Source: Bog-159 sp049511415 | GTDB lineage: Bacteria; Acidobacteriota; Terriglobia; Bryobacterales; Bryobacteraceae | DNA length: 57,134 nt | Direction of reading: 5' to 3' | NCBI GenBank assembly: GCA_049511415.1 | Contig: JBEKYC010000046.1 | Coordinates: 1 to 57,134, forward strand | Shown here: in pieces, positions 17,839 through 26,149 of the stretch | Layout of the letters: each line of letters opens with the position of its first letter | Position numbering within the stretch: position 1 is the first letter of the stretch | Notes under the pieces: generated by a model | The model's input: only the letters and a program-made list of their open reading frames with translations | The model's database searches: none | What the model was told of the DNA's origin: nothing | Translations under genes and position numbers: made by a program

Positions 17839-18180
17839 ATGGATAAGAAGCAGGATGTTTGGCAAGGTACTCTGGCGCTGATGATCTTGAGGACTTTGGA
17901 GTCCAGAGGAGCGATGCACGGATATGGAGTCGCCCGGCGGATCGAACAGGTCAGCGGAGACCGCCTGATGCTGAACTACGGGACGGTGTACCCGGCGCTG
18001 CTGAAACTGGAGCAGGAAGGCTATATCACTTCCGAGTGGGGCGCTTCCGAAAATAACCGTAAGGCGAAGTTCTATAAGCTGACTCGCGCGGGGCAGGCGC
18101 AACTCAGAAAAGAAACCCGGCAGTGGGAGGAGACGGCCGACATCATCGCCCGGTTCTTGGCGCCGGAGGAGCCGGTGTGA
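17839..18180 (+). CDS. PadR-family transcriptional regulator
   Basis: A 113-residue winged-helix repressor of the short PadR type. Key pieces are GTLALMILRTLESRGAMHGY, YGVARRIEQVSGDRL, then NYGTVYPALLKLEQEGYI (recognition helix and wing start) and KFYKLTRAGQAQL. Such proteins usually repress the transporter gene beside them and are released by a small molecule. Its stop codon overlaps the GTG start of the ADOP permease (GTGTGA), so the two are translationally coupled. The ATG has GGGGAAG about eight bases upstream. This PadR-plus-ADOP pairing is a hallmark of acidobacterial genomes. Confidence 0.92.
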   Translation: MDKKQDVWQGTLALMILRTLESRGAMHGYGVARRIEQVSGDRLMLNYGTVYPALLKLEQEGYITSEWGASENNRKAKFYKLTRAGQAQLRKETRQWEETADIIARFLAPEEPV

Positions 18181-20831
18181 GAGATATCGCCGTGGGAAGT
18201 CTGCGCCGATTTCTGGTCCGGCTTGCCGGCCTGTTCCGTAAGGGGCGACAGGAACAGGAAATGGCGGAGGAGTTCGAGTCGCACTTCTGGATGCACGTGG
18301 AGGAGAATCTGGGCCGCGGCATGGATGCAGCGCAGGCGCGGCGAGAAGCGAGGCTGAAGTTCGGAGGCATCGACCAGACCAAGGAATCGATGCGTGAGGG
18401 TGCAACCATCATGACGCTGGAAACTACGTGGCGGGATCTTCGCTACGCGATGCGCGGGCTGCGCGGGAATCCGGGGTTTGCCGCGGCCGCGATTCTTTCG
18501 CTGGCGCTGGGAATCGGAGCGAGTGTCGCCATCTTCACGTTGGCGGACAATCTACTTCTGCGGCCGCTGCCGTATCGCGAACCGGGCCGGTTGATGATGG
18601 TGTGGGAAGTCAGCCCACCCGGACTAATTCGCAACTCGGTGTCGCCCGGCAATTACCTCGACTGGAAAGCCCAGAACCACGCGTTCGAGAGCATAGCGGC
18701 ATTTGGTGAACAGCCGGCCGCAGTCACCGACGGCGCACGGGTGGAAGAACTGCAGGAACAATTCATGAGCGCGGACCTGCTGCCCATGCTCAGCGTCCGG
18801 CCGGTGCGCGGGCGCCTGTTCACCGCAGCCGAGGACCTGCCCGAGGCTCCCAACGTGGTGGTGATCAGTTACCGGCTGTGGCAAAGCTGGTTTGGCGGCG
18901 ATGACGGCGCGATAGGACGCACCATACAGGTGAAGTCGCGCCCCGCTACGGTAATCGGCGTAATGCCGCCGGGGTTCTACTTTCGCAACCGCAATGTGGA
19001 CCTGTGGGAAGCCATGGGGCTGGATCCGGCTCGCGACTATCGCAAGGATGCCGGGCGGTACCTGATGTGCGTGGCGCGCCTTAAGCCGGGCATCACGCGG
19101 GATCGGGCGCAGACGCAAATGACGGTGATTGGGCGGCGGCTCGAATCCGAATATCCGCAGTTCAATACCAACTGGAAAGTGAATGTGGAACCGCTGCGCG
19201 ACTCGCTGGTAAGCGAAGTGCGGACCTCCATGCTGGTGCTGTTGGGCGCAGTGGGGCTGCTGCTGGCGGTAGCCTGCGCCAACGTAGCGAACCTGCTTCT
19301 GGCGCGCTACACCGCGCGCCGCCGGGAGATGGCGGTGCGGGTGGCGATCGGCGCGGGCCGCGGCCGCGTGGTCCGCCAACTCATCACCGAGAGCGTGGTG
19401 CTGGGGCTGGCCGGTGGGGTCCTGGGTGTGGTTTTGGCGCGCTGGGCCGTATTGGGCCTGCTGGCGCTGGCGCCGGTGGATTTATCGCGGAATATCGTGG
19501 TGGCGGTAGATTACCGGATCGTGCTGTTCGCGGTGGGGGTTCCGCTGTTGACGGGAATCATCTTCGGCCTGGCCCCAAGCTTGGTGGCTTCGCGGGCCGA
19601 CCTGACGCTCGGGCTTCGGGAAGATAGCCGTGGGAGCGTGGGCGGCGCCGGAAGTTTGCGAGCCGGGCTAGTGGCAGCGGAGGTAGCGCTGTCTGTCATT
19701 TTGTTGGCGGGCGCCGGGCTGCTCTTCCGCAGCCTGGCCGGGTTGCAGGGCGTGGACCCGGGACTGAACCCTGCGCACCTGCTGACCTTCCGGGTGCAGA
19801 TTCCAGAGGCGCGTTATCGTGGAGCGCCTCAGCGAGCGGCGTTTTTCACGCGGGCACTGCAACAAGTTGGAAGATTGCCGGGTGTGGAATCCGCCAGCGC
19901 GGTGAGTTACCTCCCGTTCAACGGCGGGGCTGCAGGAACGGACCTGGCGATCGCTGGACGGCCGCCGGCGAAGCCTGGCGACGGAATGGGCGCCACCGTC
20001 CGCACGGTGATGCCGGGCTATTTCCGGACTTTCGGAATTCCGCTAAAAAGAGGCCGGGATTTCACGGCCGCGGACAACACGCCAGACTCGGCATACCGGT
20101 TTATCGTGAACCAGGCGTTTGTGGAGAAATACATGCGGGGCGAGGAGCCGTTAGGGCAGCAGATCAGCGTCGACATGGACGACAAAAATCCCTTGGGCGA
20201 AATTATCGGTGTGGTGGGCAACGTGAAGGAAGACGCGCTCGATCGGGATCCCGAGCCAACGGTGTACTACATCCACGCGCACCTGGCTTACACCGGCATG
20301 GTGTTCGTGGTGCGCACCGATGTCGATCCGCTCAGCCTGGCGGGCGCTGTCCGGCGCGTGATTCACGATATCGATCCGGCGCAGCCGGTGGCTCAAACCC
20401 AGACCATGGAGACGGTTGTGCGAGAGACGTTCGCGCGCCAAACGTTCAGCGCTTTGCTGCTCGGCGGGTTTTCGCTGGTGTCGCTGGTGCTGGCGGCAGT
20501 GGGAATTTACGGCGTGCTGGCGTACGCCGTAGCGGAGCGGACGCGCGAGATCGGGGTGCGCGTGGCCTTGGGTGCGGACCCTCGCCGAATCTTGGCGCTG
20601 GTGCTGGGCAGCGGGATGCGCGTCGTACTGTTCGGCGCCCTGTTGGGGACGGGCGGCGCACTGGCGCTAACCGGTTTGCTGAAAAGCCTACTGTTCGGGG
20701 TGAAGGCCCACGATCCGGCTACGTTTGCCACGGTGCCGGTGGTGCTGATCGCGGTGGCGCTGTTGGCCGCCTATCTGCCGGCGCGGCATGCGTCGCGGCT
20801 GGCGCCGGTGGATGCGCTGAAGGTGGAGTAG
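18177..20831 (+). CDS. ADOP-type ABC transporter permease (MacB-like)
   Basis: An 884-residue membrane protein of the acidobacterial duplicated orphan permease family. It has an N-terminal cytoplasmic segment (about 1-75) absent from classical MacB, then TM1 (FAAAAILSLALGIGASVAIF), a MacB_PCD periplasmic domain, a three-helix FtsX block around residues 355-480, a second periplasmic domain, and a final FtsX block ending APVDALKVE. No ATPase is adjacent, which fits 'orphan'. Start choice: GTG at 18177 rather than the longer frame, because GGAGGAG lies seven bases upstream and it overlaps the PadR stop. The likely role is a MacB-like mechanotransmission exporter; the substrate is unknown. The gene is intact. 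Confidence 0.9.
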   Translation: MRDIAVGSLRRFLVRLAGLFRKGRQEQEMAEEFESHFWMHVEENLGRGMDAAQARREARLKFGGIDQTKESMREGATIMTLETTWRDLRYAMRGLRGNPGFAAAAILSLALGIGASVAIFTLADNLLLRPLPYREPGRLMMVWEVSPPGLIRNSVSPGNYLDWKAQNHAFESIAAFGEQPAAVTDGARVEELQEQFMSADLLPMLSVRPVRGRLFTAAEDLPEAPNVVVISYRLWQSWFGGDDGAIGRTIQVKSRPATVIGVMPPGFYFRNRNVDLWEAMGLDPARDYRKDAGRYLMCVARLKPGITRDRAQTQMTVIGRRLESEYPQFNTNWKVNVEPLRDSLVSEVRTSMLVLLGAVGLLLAVACANVANLLLARYTARRREMAVRVAIGAGRGRVVRQLITESVVLGLAGGVLGVVLARWAVLGLLALAPVDLSRNIVVAVDYRIVLFAVGVPLLTGIIFGLAPSLVASRADLTLGLREDSRGSVGGAGSLRAGLVAAEVALSVILLAGAGLLFRSLAGLQGVDPGLNPAHLLTFRVQIPEARYRGAPQRAAFFTRALQQVGRLPGVESASAVSYLPFNGGAAGTDLAIAGRPPAKPGDGMGATVRTVMPGYFRTFGIPLKRGRDFTAADNTPDSAYRFIVNQAFVEKYMRGEEPLGQQISVDMDDKNPLGEIIGVVGNVKEDALDRDPEPTVYYIHAHLAYTGMVFVVRTDVDPLSLAGAVRRVIHDIDPAQPVAQTQTMETVVRETFARQTFSALLLGGFSLVSLVLAAVGIYGVLAYAVAERTREIGVRVALGADPRRILALVLGSGMRVVLFGALLGTGGALALTGLLKSLLFGVKAHDPATFATVPVVLIAVALLAAYLPARHASRLAPVDALKVE

Positions 20832-21045
20832 GGCCGGCCAGTTTAAGGCGTAAGCCTTTCCGCTTGCGCAAACCAAGGCTGCCCGACCGTTATGATCCGC
20901 GCCCCCCCACTACGGGCCCTAACGCCATCGCAACCTGATTCCGCACAAATACGGACCGGCGTCAAAACGGGGCTGGTTCGGGGCGGTGCTTCACAGGCTG
21001 TTCGTTCCCTTGACGGTAAGTAAACGGTCCAATTACAATCGCGGC

Positions 21046-21597
21046 ATGCCACGGAAAGTCATTCTGGGATATGGAATCAGCATCGATGGGTATATTGCGC
21101 GACGGAACGGCGCCATGGATTATCTGGTGATAGACAAAGAAGGCGAAGCGGTGATGGCAGACTTCTTCGCCAAGATCGACACCACCATCATGGGGCGCAA
21201 GACAGCGGCCGCGACGGCGGAAATGCGCAAGAGTGGCGAGATGCCGGAGATGCCGGGCATCTCCAACTACGTATTCTCGCGACGTTGGAAGCCGGGCAAA
21301 CGCGACGGATTCGAAGTGGTGAGCGGATCTCTGACAACCTTCGTGAGGAAGCTAAAACGCCGCAAAGGGAAAGACATCTACCTGGGCGGCGGGGGCCAGT
21401 TGTGCCGCAGTTTCCTGTAGGAGGATTTAGTCGACGAACTCTTCATCGGTATTGGTCCCGTTCTTTTAGGTGATGGCATCCCCGGCTTCCCGGGCAAGTT
21501 CCCGCAACGCGACTTCAAATTGACAGAGTGCAAGTCCTACTCGAATGGATCGGCCGCGCTACGCTACGAGCGGAGGCGGACGAAGACAAGCCGATAA
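21046..21597 (+). pseudogene. RibD-like dihydrofolate reductase family protein with an in-frame amber codon
   Basis: A 183-codon frame of the DHFR-like RibD C-terminal family. MPRKVILGYGISIDGYIARR begins the nucleotide-binding fold; DTTIMGRKTAA, YVFSRRW and IYLGGGGQLCRSFL follow. A TAG at 21418-21420 replaces what is normally Gln before EDLVDELFIGIGPVLLGDGIP. The frame then runs intact through FPQRDFKL and ends at TAA 21595-21597. A single CAG-to-TAG change explains the break, so the decay is recent or the gene is read through at low level. The ATG at 21046 is preferred over the longer upstream frame because the family begins with this strand. Relatives are putative NADPH reductases of unknown substrate. 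Confidence 0.8.
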
Positions 21598-21907
21598 TCC
21601 GGCTCGTGGCTTCATTTAGGACCATGACCACAACCCGAGTTTGGGCCATATTTCGCTGCGCAAAGCCTATGGGTAGGCACGTCAAGGATATCGGAAGATT
21701 AGCTTCGTCCCTACTCTGAAGGCACGTTCCCAGTTATCGCAAGGTGGCGTAGGGCAGCGCAGCCAGAGCTGTTACCGGATGGGACCACACAGTCACATGT
21801 GGGGAGCAGAGGCATCCACTCCTCATCGGCGGCGCTGCTGACAGGAGTTCATCAAACTTCGGTGCGCCCGGCGCACGGCTACCGCGCATACGTGATATGT
21901 TGCACTC
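21598..21907. other. Intergenic, nothing recognised
   Basis: About 310 bases between the amber-interrupted reductase and the alpha-galactosidase. No repeat, hairpin or family motif was noticed. Confidence 0.4.
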
Positions 21908-23425
21908 GTGCGCTTCGCATTTCTACTTGGGGTTTGCGCAACCGGGTGCTTCTGTGCCGCTCCCATGGGATGGAACTCCTGGAACAGTTTTGCCAACATC
22001 GTAAATTCTCAAATCGTTCAGCAGCAGGCCCAAGCTCTGTCCGCGAATGGCATGAAGGAAGCCGGTTACGAGTATGTGGTGATCGACGAGGGTTGGTGGC
22101 TGGGCGAGCGGGACGCCGCAGGCAACATCGTGGTGAACCCTAAGCAGTGGCCCGCCATCAGGGCCGGCCAGAAAGACGGCGACATGGTCAACATCGCCGA
22201 TTACATTCACAGCTTGGGGTTGAAGGCCGGGATCTACACGGACGCGGGTCACAACGGTTGCAGCATGTACCCCGACTCCGGCCCGAAGTACATCCATACC
22301 GGCAGCGAGGGGCATTACGAACAGGACTTAGTGCAGTTCTCGAAGTGGGGCTTCGACTATGTGAAGGTGGACTGGTGCGGCGGGGCGGAGGAGAAACGGT
22401 CGGGCGCGGTCCAGTATGCGCAAGTTGGCCGCGCCGTCCAACATGTGGAAAAGATCACGGGGCGCAGATTGTTCCTCTCCATCTGCGAGTGGGGCAGCCA
22501 GAATCCCTGGTTCTGGGCTCCGGGAGTCGGCGGCGTCGAAAGCACCATCTGGCGCACCGGCGGCGACATCATCCCGCCTGTGGTGGAGAGCCTGCACGAT
22601 CCCGATCACAACAAACGAGTTATCACGCTCAAGAATGTGCTCGACTCGTTCCAGGCCGGTATGCATCCGGAAGCGCAGCACACCGGCTACTACAACGATC
22701 TGGACATGATGGTGATGGGGATGCGCGGCATGACGGATGCCCTCGACCGCATCCACATGGGGCTATGGGTGATGGCGAGCGCACCGATGATGGTGGGTTC
22801 GGACCTGACGCGGCTATCGCCGGCAACCTTGTCTCTGCTGAAGAACAGGGAAGCGCTCGCAATTCACAATGACCCATACGGTTTACAGCCCATCAAAGTC
22901 GCCGAACCCACTCCTGGCCTCCAGGTTTGGGCGAAGCCCATGGCAGTTGCCGGACGACGCGCGGTCGCCATACTAAACCGTACAGACAGTTCCGCGCCAG
23001 TGAAGATCGATTGGGGCAAGCTTGGATTGGTTGGCACTCCGCGCTCGTTGCGCGAGGTGTGGAATGGACGGGATTTCACCGCGGCTGACTCGGCTTTCTC
23101 CGTGCCCGCGCACGATCTCCTGCTCCTATCCGTGGACGGCGAAGATAAAAAACCGGCCGAGTATCAGGCAAACCAATCAAGCATCGCCGGGATGCAAGCG
23201 ACCAGCGGTCCGACGTTCGTGCGCCTCGAGTACGCCAACACTTCCGGCCATGTTGCGGTGGTCCGTGTGAAAAGCACATCGGGCCTTTCCACCGCCCTCG
23301 CCCTGGGTCCGACCGCTGGATCAGACACTGGCACTGCCGGCTTCCTCTTGCCCGGTGGAACCGCAGACCTGTCGTTCGAGGCACAGATTGTCGCGGTGCG
23401 CAAGCTCGCCGTTTATTCCTGGTGA
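21908..23425 (+). CDS. GH27 alpha-galactosidase, secreted
   Basis: A 505-residue glycoside hydrolase. A short signal peptide (MRFAFLLGVCATGCFCA) is followed at once by the GH27 opening motif PMGWNSWNSF. The TIM barrel shows YVVIDEGWW, LGLKAGIYTDAGHNGCSMYP, the nucleophile in FDYVKVDWCGG (D155) and the acid/base region GYYNDLDMMVMG (about 264-267). The barrel ends near MASAPMMVGSDLTRLS, followed by a C-terminal antiparallel beta domain. Beyond that, from about residue 410, lies an extra beta-sandwich-like tail of about 95 residues. It would release terminal alpha-galactose (or alpha-N-acetylgalactosamine) from oligosaccharides. GTG at 21908 is the start because the signal peptide begins there. 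Confidence 0.9.
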   Translation: MRFAFLLGVCATGCFCAAPMGWNSWNSFANIVNSQIVQQQAQALSANGMKEAGYEYVVIDEGWWLGERDAAGNIVVNPKQWPAIRAGQKDGDMVNIADYIHSLGLKAGIYTDAGHNGCSMYPDSGPKYIHTGSEGHYEQDLVQFSKWGFDYVKVDWCGGAEEKRSGAVQYAQVGRAVQHVEKITGRRLFLSICEWGSQNPWFWAPGVGGVESTIWRTGGDIIPPVVESLHDPDHNKRVITLKNVLDSFQAGMHPEAQHTGYYNDLDMMVMGMRGMTDALDRIHMGLWVMASAPMMVGSDLTRLSPATLSLLKNREALAIHNDPYGLQPIKVAEPTPGLQVWAKPMAVAGRRAVAILNRTDSSAPVKIDWGKLGLVGTPRSLREVWNGRDFTAADSAFSVPAHDLLLLSVDGEDKKPAEYQANQSSIAGMQATSGPTFVRLEYANTSGHVAVVRVKSTSGLSTALALGPTAGSDTGTAGFLLPGGTADLSFEAQIVAVRKLAVYSW

Positions 23426-23449
23426 TCGCATAAATTGGATGGCCTCCAC

Positions 23450-23487
23450 CGAATTCTGGTGCTGGGCAGCGGGATGCGCGGCGTGCG
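23450..23487 (+). repeat. Relic of an ADOP permease 3' region
   Basis: CTGGTGCTGGGCAGCGGGATGCGCG matches, base for base over 25 bases, the intact ADOP permease gene at about 20600-20624, with a nearby CCGAAT also shared. It lies between the alpha-galactosidase stop and the end of the minus-strand ADOP gene. The match is too short to encode anything. Confidence 0.5.
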
Positions 23488-23531
23488 TCGCGGCCAGAAT
23501 CGCGCAACCACAGCCGTCCTTCGCCCACGCG

Positions 23532-25967
23532 CTACGCATCCCTCAGCGCAGCCATCGGGTCGATCCGGGACGCCCGCCGCGCAGGCGCCCAACAGGCCAA
23601 GCCCGCGATCAGAAGCAGCAGGATGACCACCGTGGCGATGGCTGCCGGGTCGCGCGGTTCGGTATCGAAAAGGAAACCCCCGATCAGTTTTCCCGCCGCC
23701 AACGCAACCGCCACTCCGGCCACCAAGCCAGCAAACACCGGTCGAATTCCCTGCCGCAAAACCAGCGCCGAAACTTGCGATGCTTGCGCGCCCAACGCAA
23801 TTCGAATCCCGATCTCGCCCGTCCGCCGGGCCACACTGTAGGAGATCACGCCATAGATCCCCAGGCACGCCAATAGCAGGGCCGCCCCGGCAAAGGCGCC
23901 TGCCAGTAATGTCTGGAATCTTCGGCGGCCAGTCGACTCCGACAGGATCTGGCGCATGGTGAGCACGTTTGCCAATGGCAGATCCGCGTCCAACGCATGC
24001 ATCGCGGACCGCAGCGCGTGGGCCATGGTCGAAGGATCCTGCGAGGTTCGTATCACATAGGTCGCATTGCCCCAGACGCTTCCCTGCCAGTACGTTCCAT
24101 CCCAATAGGGAACGTAGACCATCGGCGCAGGCTGCTTCTCCGGACTGTCCGTACGTACATCGGCGACTACACCAATCACCTCGACCCACTCGGGTCTAGG
24201 ATCGTTCCGGAGCCGCTTCCCCAGCGGATTCTCTCCCGGCCAAACCTCGCGCGCCGCGCTCTCGGAGACCAGCGCTACTTTGTGAGACTGGTCGCGTGTG
24301 GTTGGGAACCTGCCTTGCCGTAACGCGATTCCCATGGTTTCGAAGTAACGCTCGCTGACAAAGCGGTAATAGGCTGGTGGCCGCTCTGCCCTGGGCCGCG
24401 GATCGCCTTCCTTGGTGATCGTATCGCCCCAGACTTGAGCCTTTAAGGGCAGCGAGCTGATCAGCCCGGCCGACCGCACACCTGGCAGCGTTTCGATCTT
24501 TTCGAGTGCCCGCTGGTGAAACAATGCGCGTTGACTGTCGGTTTGATACCGCGAACCCGGGAGCGACAGATCGGCGGTGAGAATGTGATCCACACGATAA
24601 CCCCGCTCGACATTCGTGACCCGAAAGAAACTCACACCGAGCAGCGCGGCCACCACCAGCAGCACCGTGCTGAGCGCCACTTCCAGTCCGACCAGCCATT
24701 CACGTGATCGCAGCCTGGAGCGGTCTTCGGTATACGAGCGGGAACCGGATCGAAGAGCGTCCCCAGGCTCCACTCCAGTCGCGCGGATTGCCGGCCATAT
24801 GCCGCAAAGCATCCCACAGCCGGCCGACACGCCGAAGGCGAATAACAGCGTCATGAAGCTGACGTGCACTTCGTCCAGCCGTGGAATATCGATCGGAGCC
24901 GTGTTCACCAGGACCCGTACTCCGGCGTATGCCAGCAGAACCCCGAGCGCTCCGCCACTGAACGCAATCAGCAGGCTCTCTGCGAGAACGGGCCGGAATA
25001 AGTGGCCGGCGCCCGCGCCTAAGGCCCGGCGAATGGCGGCGTCGCGCGCCCGTTCGTTCGCACGCACCAGCATCAGATTGCCGAGATTTACGCAAATGAT
25101 TAGCAAAACCACCCCCACCGCCGCCAGCAGCAGTGTCAGCGGCGCGCGCGCCCCACTCGTGACCTGCTCGTGCAGCGGGACCAAATGAGCGCTCAATTCG
25201 ATCTTCATGTCGCGCCCCGCGTCCGCGATAGCGGCGGTCATCTGCGCCTCTGCTCTTGCCGGATTCACGCCCGATCGCAACCGGATCAAGGAAGCAAAAT
25301 TGAACTGGCCGAGGCGGCGCAGTTTTGCCCAGTTGAACCCCATCGGCTTAAAGATCTCGGCGCGCTTCGGAAATTGATTCAGAGGACCCACCTGCTCCCC
25401 GGACGGAAAGCGAAAGTCGTGCCGCAGCACCCCGATCACGATATTGGGCTCGCCGTCTATGCGTATCGGTTCTCCGATCACGCTGGGAGCGGCTCCCAGC
25501 CGGCGCCGCCAGAATGAGTCGCTAACCACCACGGAATTGTTGGCGCCAGGTTGATCGTCGGCTTCCACGAACGTCCGGCCGAGTTGCGGTTCGACTCCCA
25601 GGACCTGAAAGAGTTCCCAGGTACAGGTGGCACCCTCTATTTGTTCCGGGCCGCCGTCGCCGGTGAGGTTGAATGAGGCTGGATTCAATAGTGCACCGGC
25701 TGCACAGGAATCGCATAGCTCCTGCCACGACCGGAAGTGCGCCGCGTTTACAGGGAGAGGCGGGTGCATCGAGGCCAGTTGCGGCGCCGACTCCGCAGCC
25801 GCAAAGAGCCGTTCGGGCTCCTTATATGCAATCGGGTTCAGTAACACACCTTCGACGACGGAGAATATCGTCGTAACCGCGCCGATTCCTAACGCCAGGG
25901 TCAGAATTGCGAATGCGGCGAATGTTTTCTCGCGAGAAAAGACACGAAGGGCTTGTCTCATATCCAC
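23532..25967 (-). CDS. ADOP-type ABC transporter permease (MacB-like), second copy
   Basis: An 811-residue orphan permease without the N-terminal cytoplasmic extension seen in the PadR-linked copy. It starts directly with MRQALRVFSREKTFAAFAIL (TM1 within LTLALGIGAVTTIFSVVEGV). There are two MacB_PCD periplasmic domains and two FtsX membrane blocks: about 275-410 with LTLLLAAVGVVLLIICVNLG, and about 680-811 ending RRASRIDPMAALRDA. The frame opens at GTG 25967, with ATG two codons later at 25961; which is used is unclear. There is no PadR gene or ATPase next to it. It lies on the opposite strand to its neighbours and is flanked by short relics of other ADOP genes. The substrate is unknown. Confidence 0.88.
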   Translation of the reverse strand: MDMRQALRVFSREKTFAAFAILTLALGIGAVTTIFSVVEGVLLNPIAYKEPERLFAAAESAPQLASMHPPLPVNAAHFRSWQELCDSCAAGALLNPASFNLTGDGGPEQIEGATCTWELFQVLGVEPQLGRTFVEADDQPGANNSVVVSDSFWRRRLGAAPSVIGEPIRIDGEPNIVIGVLRHDFRFPSGEQVGPLNQFPKRAEIFKPMGFNWAKLRRLGQFNFASLIRLRSGVNPARAEAQMTAAIADAGRDMKIELSAHLVPLHEQVTSGARAPLTLLLAAVGVVLLIICVNLGNLMLVRANERARDAAIRRALGAGAGHLFRPVLAESLLIAFSGGALGVLLAYAGVRVLVNTAPIDIPRLDEVHVSFMTLLFAFGVSAGCGMLCGIWPAIRATGVEPGDALRSGSRSYTEDRSRLRSREWLVGLEVALSTVLLVVAALLGVSFFRVTNVERGYRVDHILTADLSLPGSRYQTDSQRALFHQRALEKIETLPGVRSAGLISSLPLKAQVWGDTITKEGDPRPRAERPPAYYRFVSERYFETMGIALRQGRFPTTRDQSHKVALVSESAAREVWPGENPLGKRLRNDPRPEWVEVIGVVADVRTDSPEKQPAPMVYVPYWDGTYWQGSVWGNATYVIRTSQDPSTMAHALRSAMHALDADLPLANVLTMRQILSESTGRRRFQTLLAGAFAGAALLLACLGIYGVISYSVARRTGEIGIRIALGAQASQVSALVLRQGIRPVFAGLVAGVAVALAAGKLIGGFLFDTEPRDPAAIATVVILLLLIAGLACWAPARRASRIDPMAALRDA

Positions 25968-26013
25968 TAATACTCTGCCTCTCGCCCGCGGTTACAATTT
26001 CTCCTCACGGGAC

Positions 26014-26118
26014 TGGCGGGTTTTCCCTGGTGTGGCTGGTGCTGGCGTAAGTGGTAATGGAACGGACTTGCGAGATGCGTCGCGGCCGGCGCCGCTGGAC
26101 GCACTGAAGGGGGAGTAG
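26014..26118 (+). pseudogene. Internally deleted relic of an ADOP permease 3' end
   Basis: Three consecutive blocks match the intact plus-strand ADOP gene in order but with its spacers deleted: GGCGGGTTTT..CTGGTG..CTGGTGCTGGCG (compare 20463 onward), GGAACGGAC..GCGAGAT (compare 20537), and GCGTCGCGG..GGCGCCG..GA.GC.CTGAAG..GGAGTAG (compare 20788-20831). The last block still encodes SRPAPLDALKGE then stop. It is a gene remnant reduced by deletions. Confidence 0.6.
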
Positions 26119-26149
26119 CGCCGGACTCCCAGATTTGTGTTAGAGTGCC

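Noticed and set aside
21418..21420. The TAG in the reductase as a recoded amino acid (pyrrolysine or other)
   Set aside because: No pylT-like tRNA or recoding signal is visible, and relatives are recalled to have Gln here; a simple point mutation is enough.
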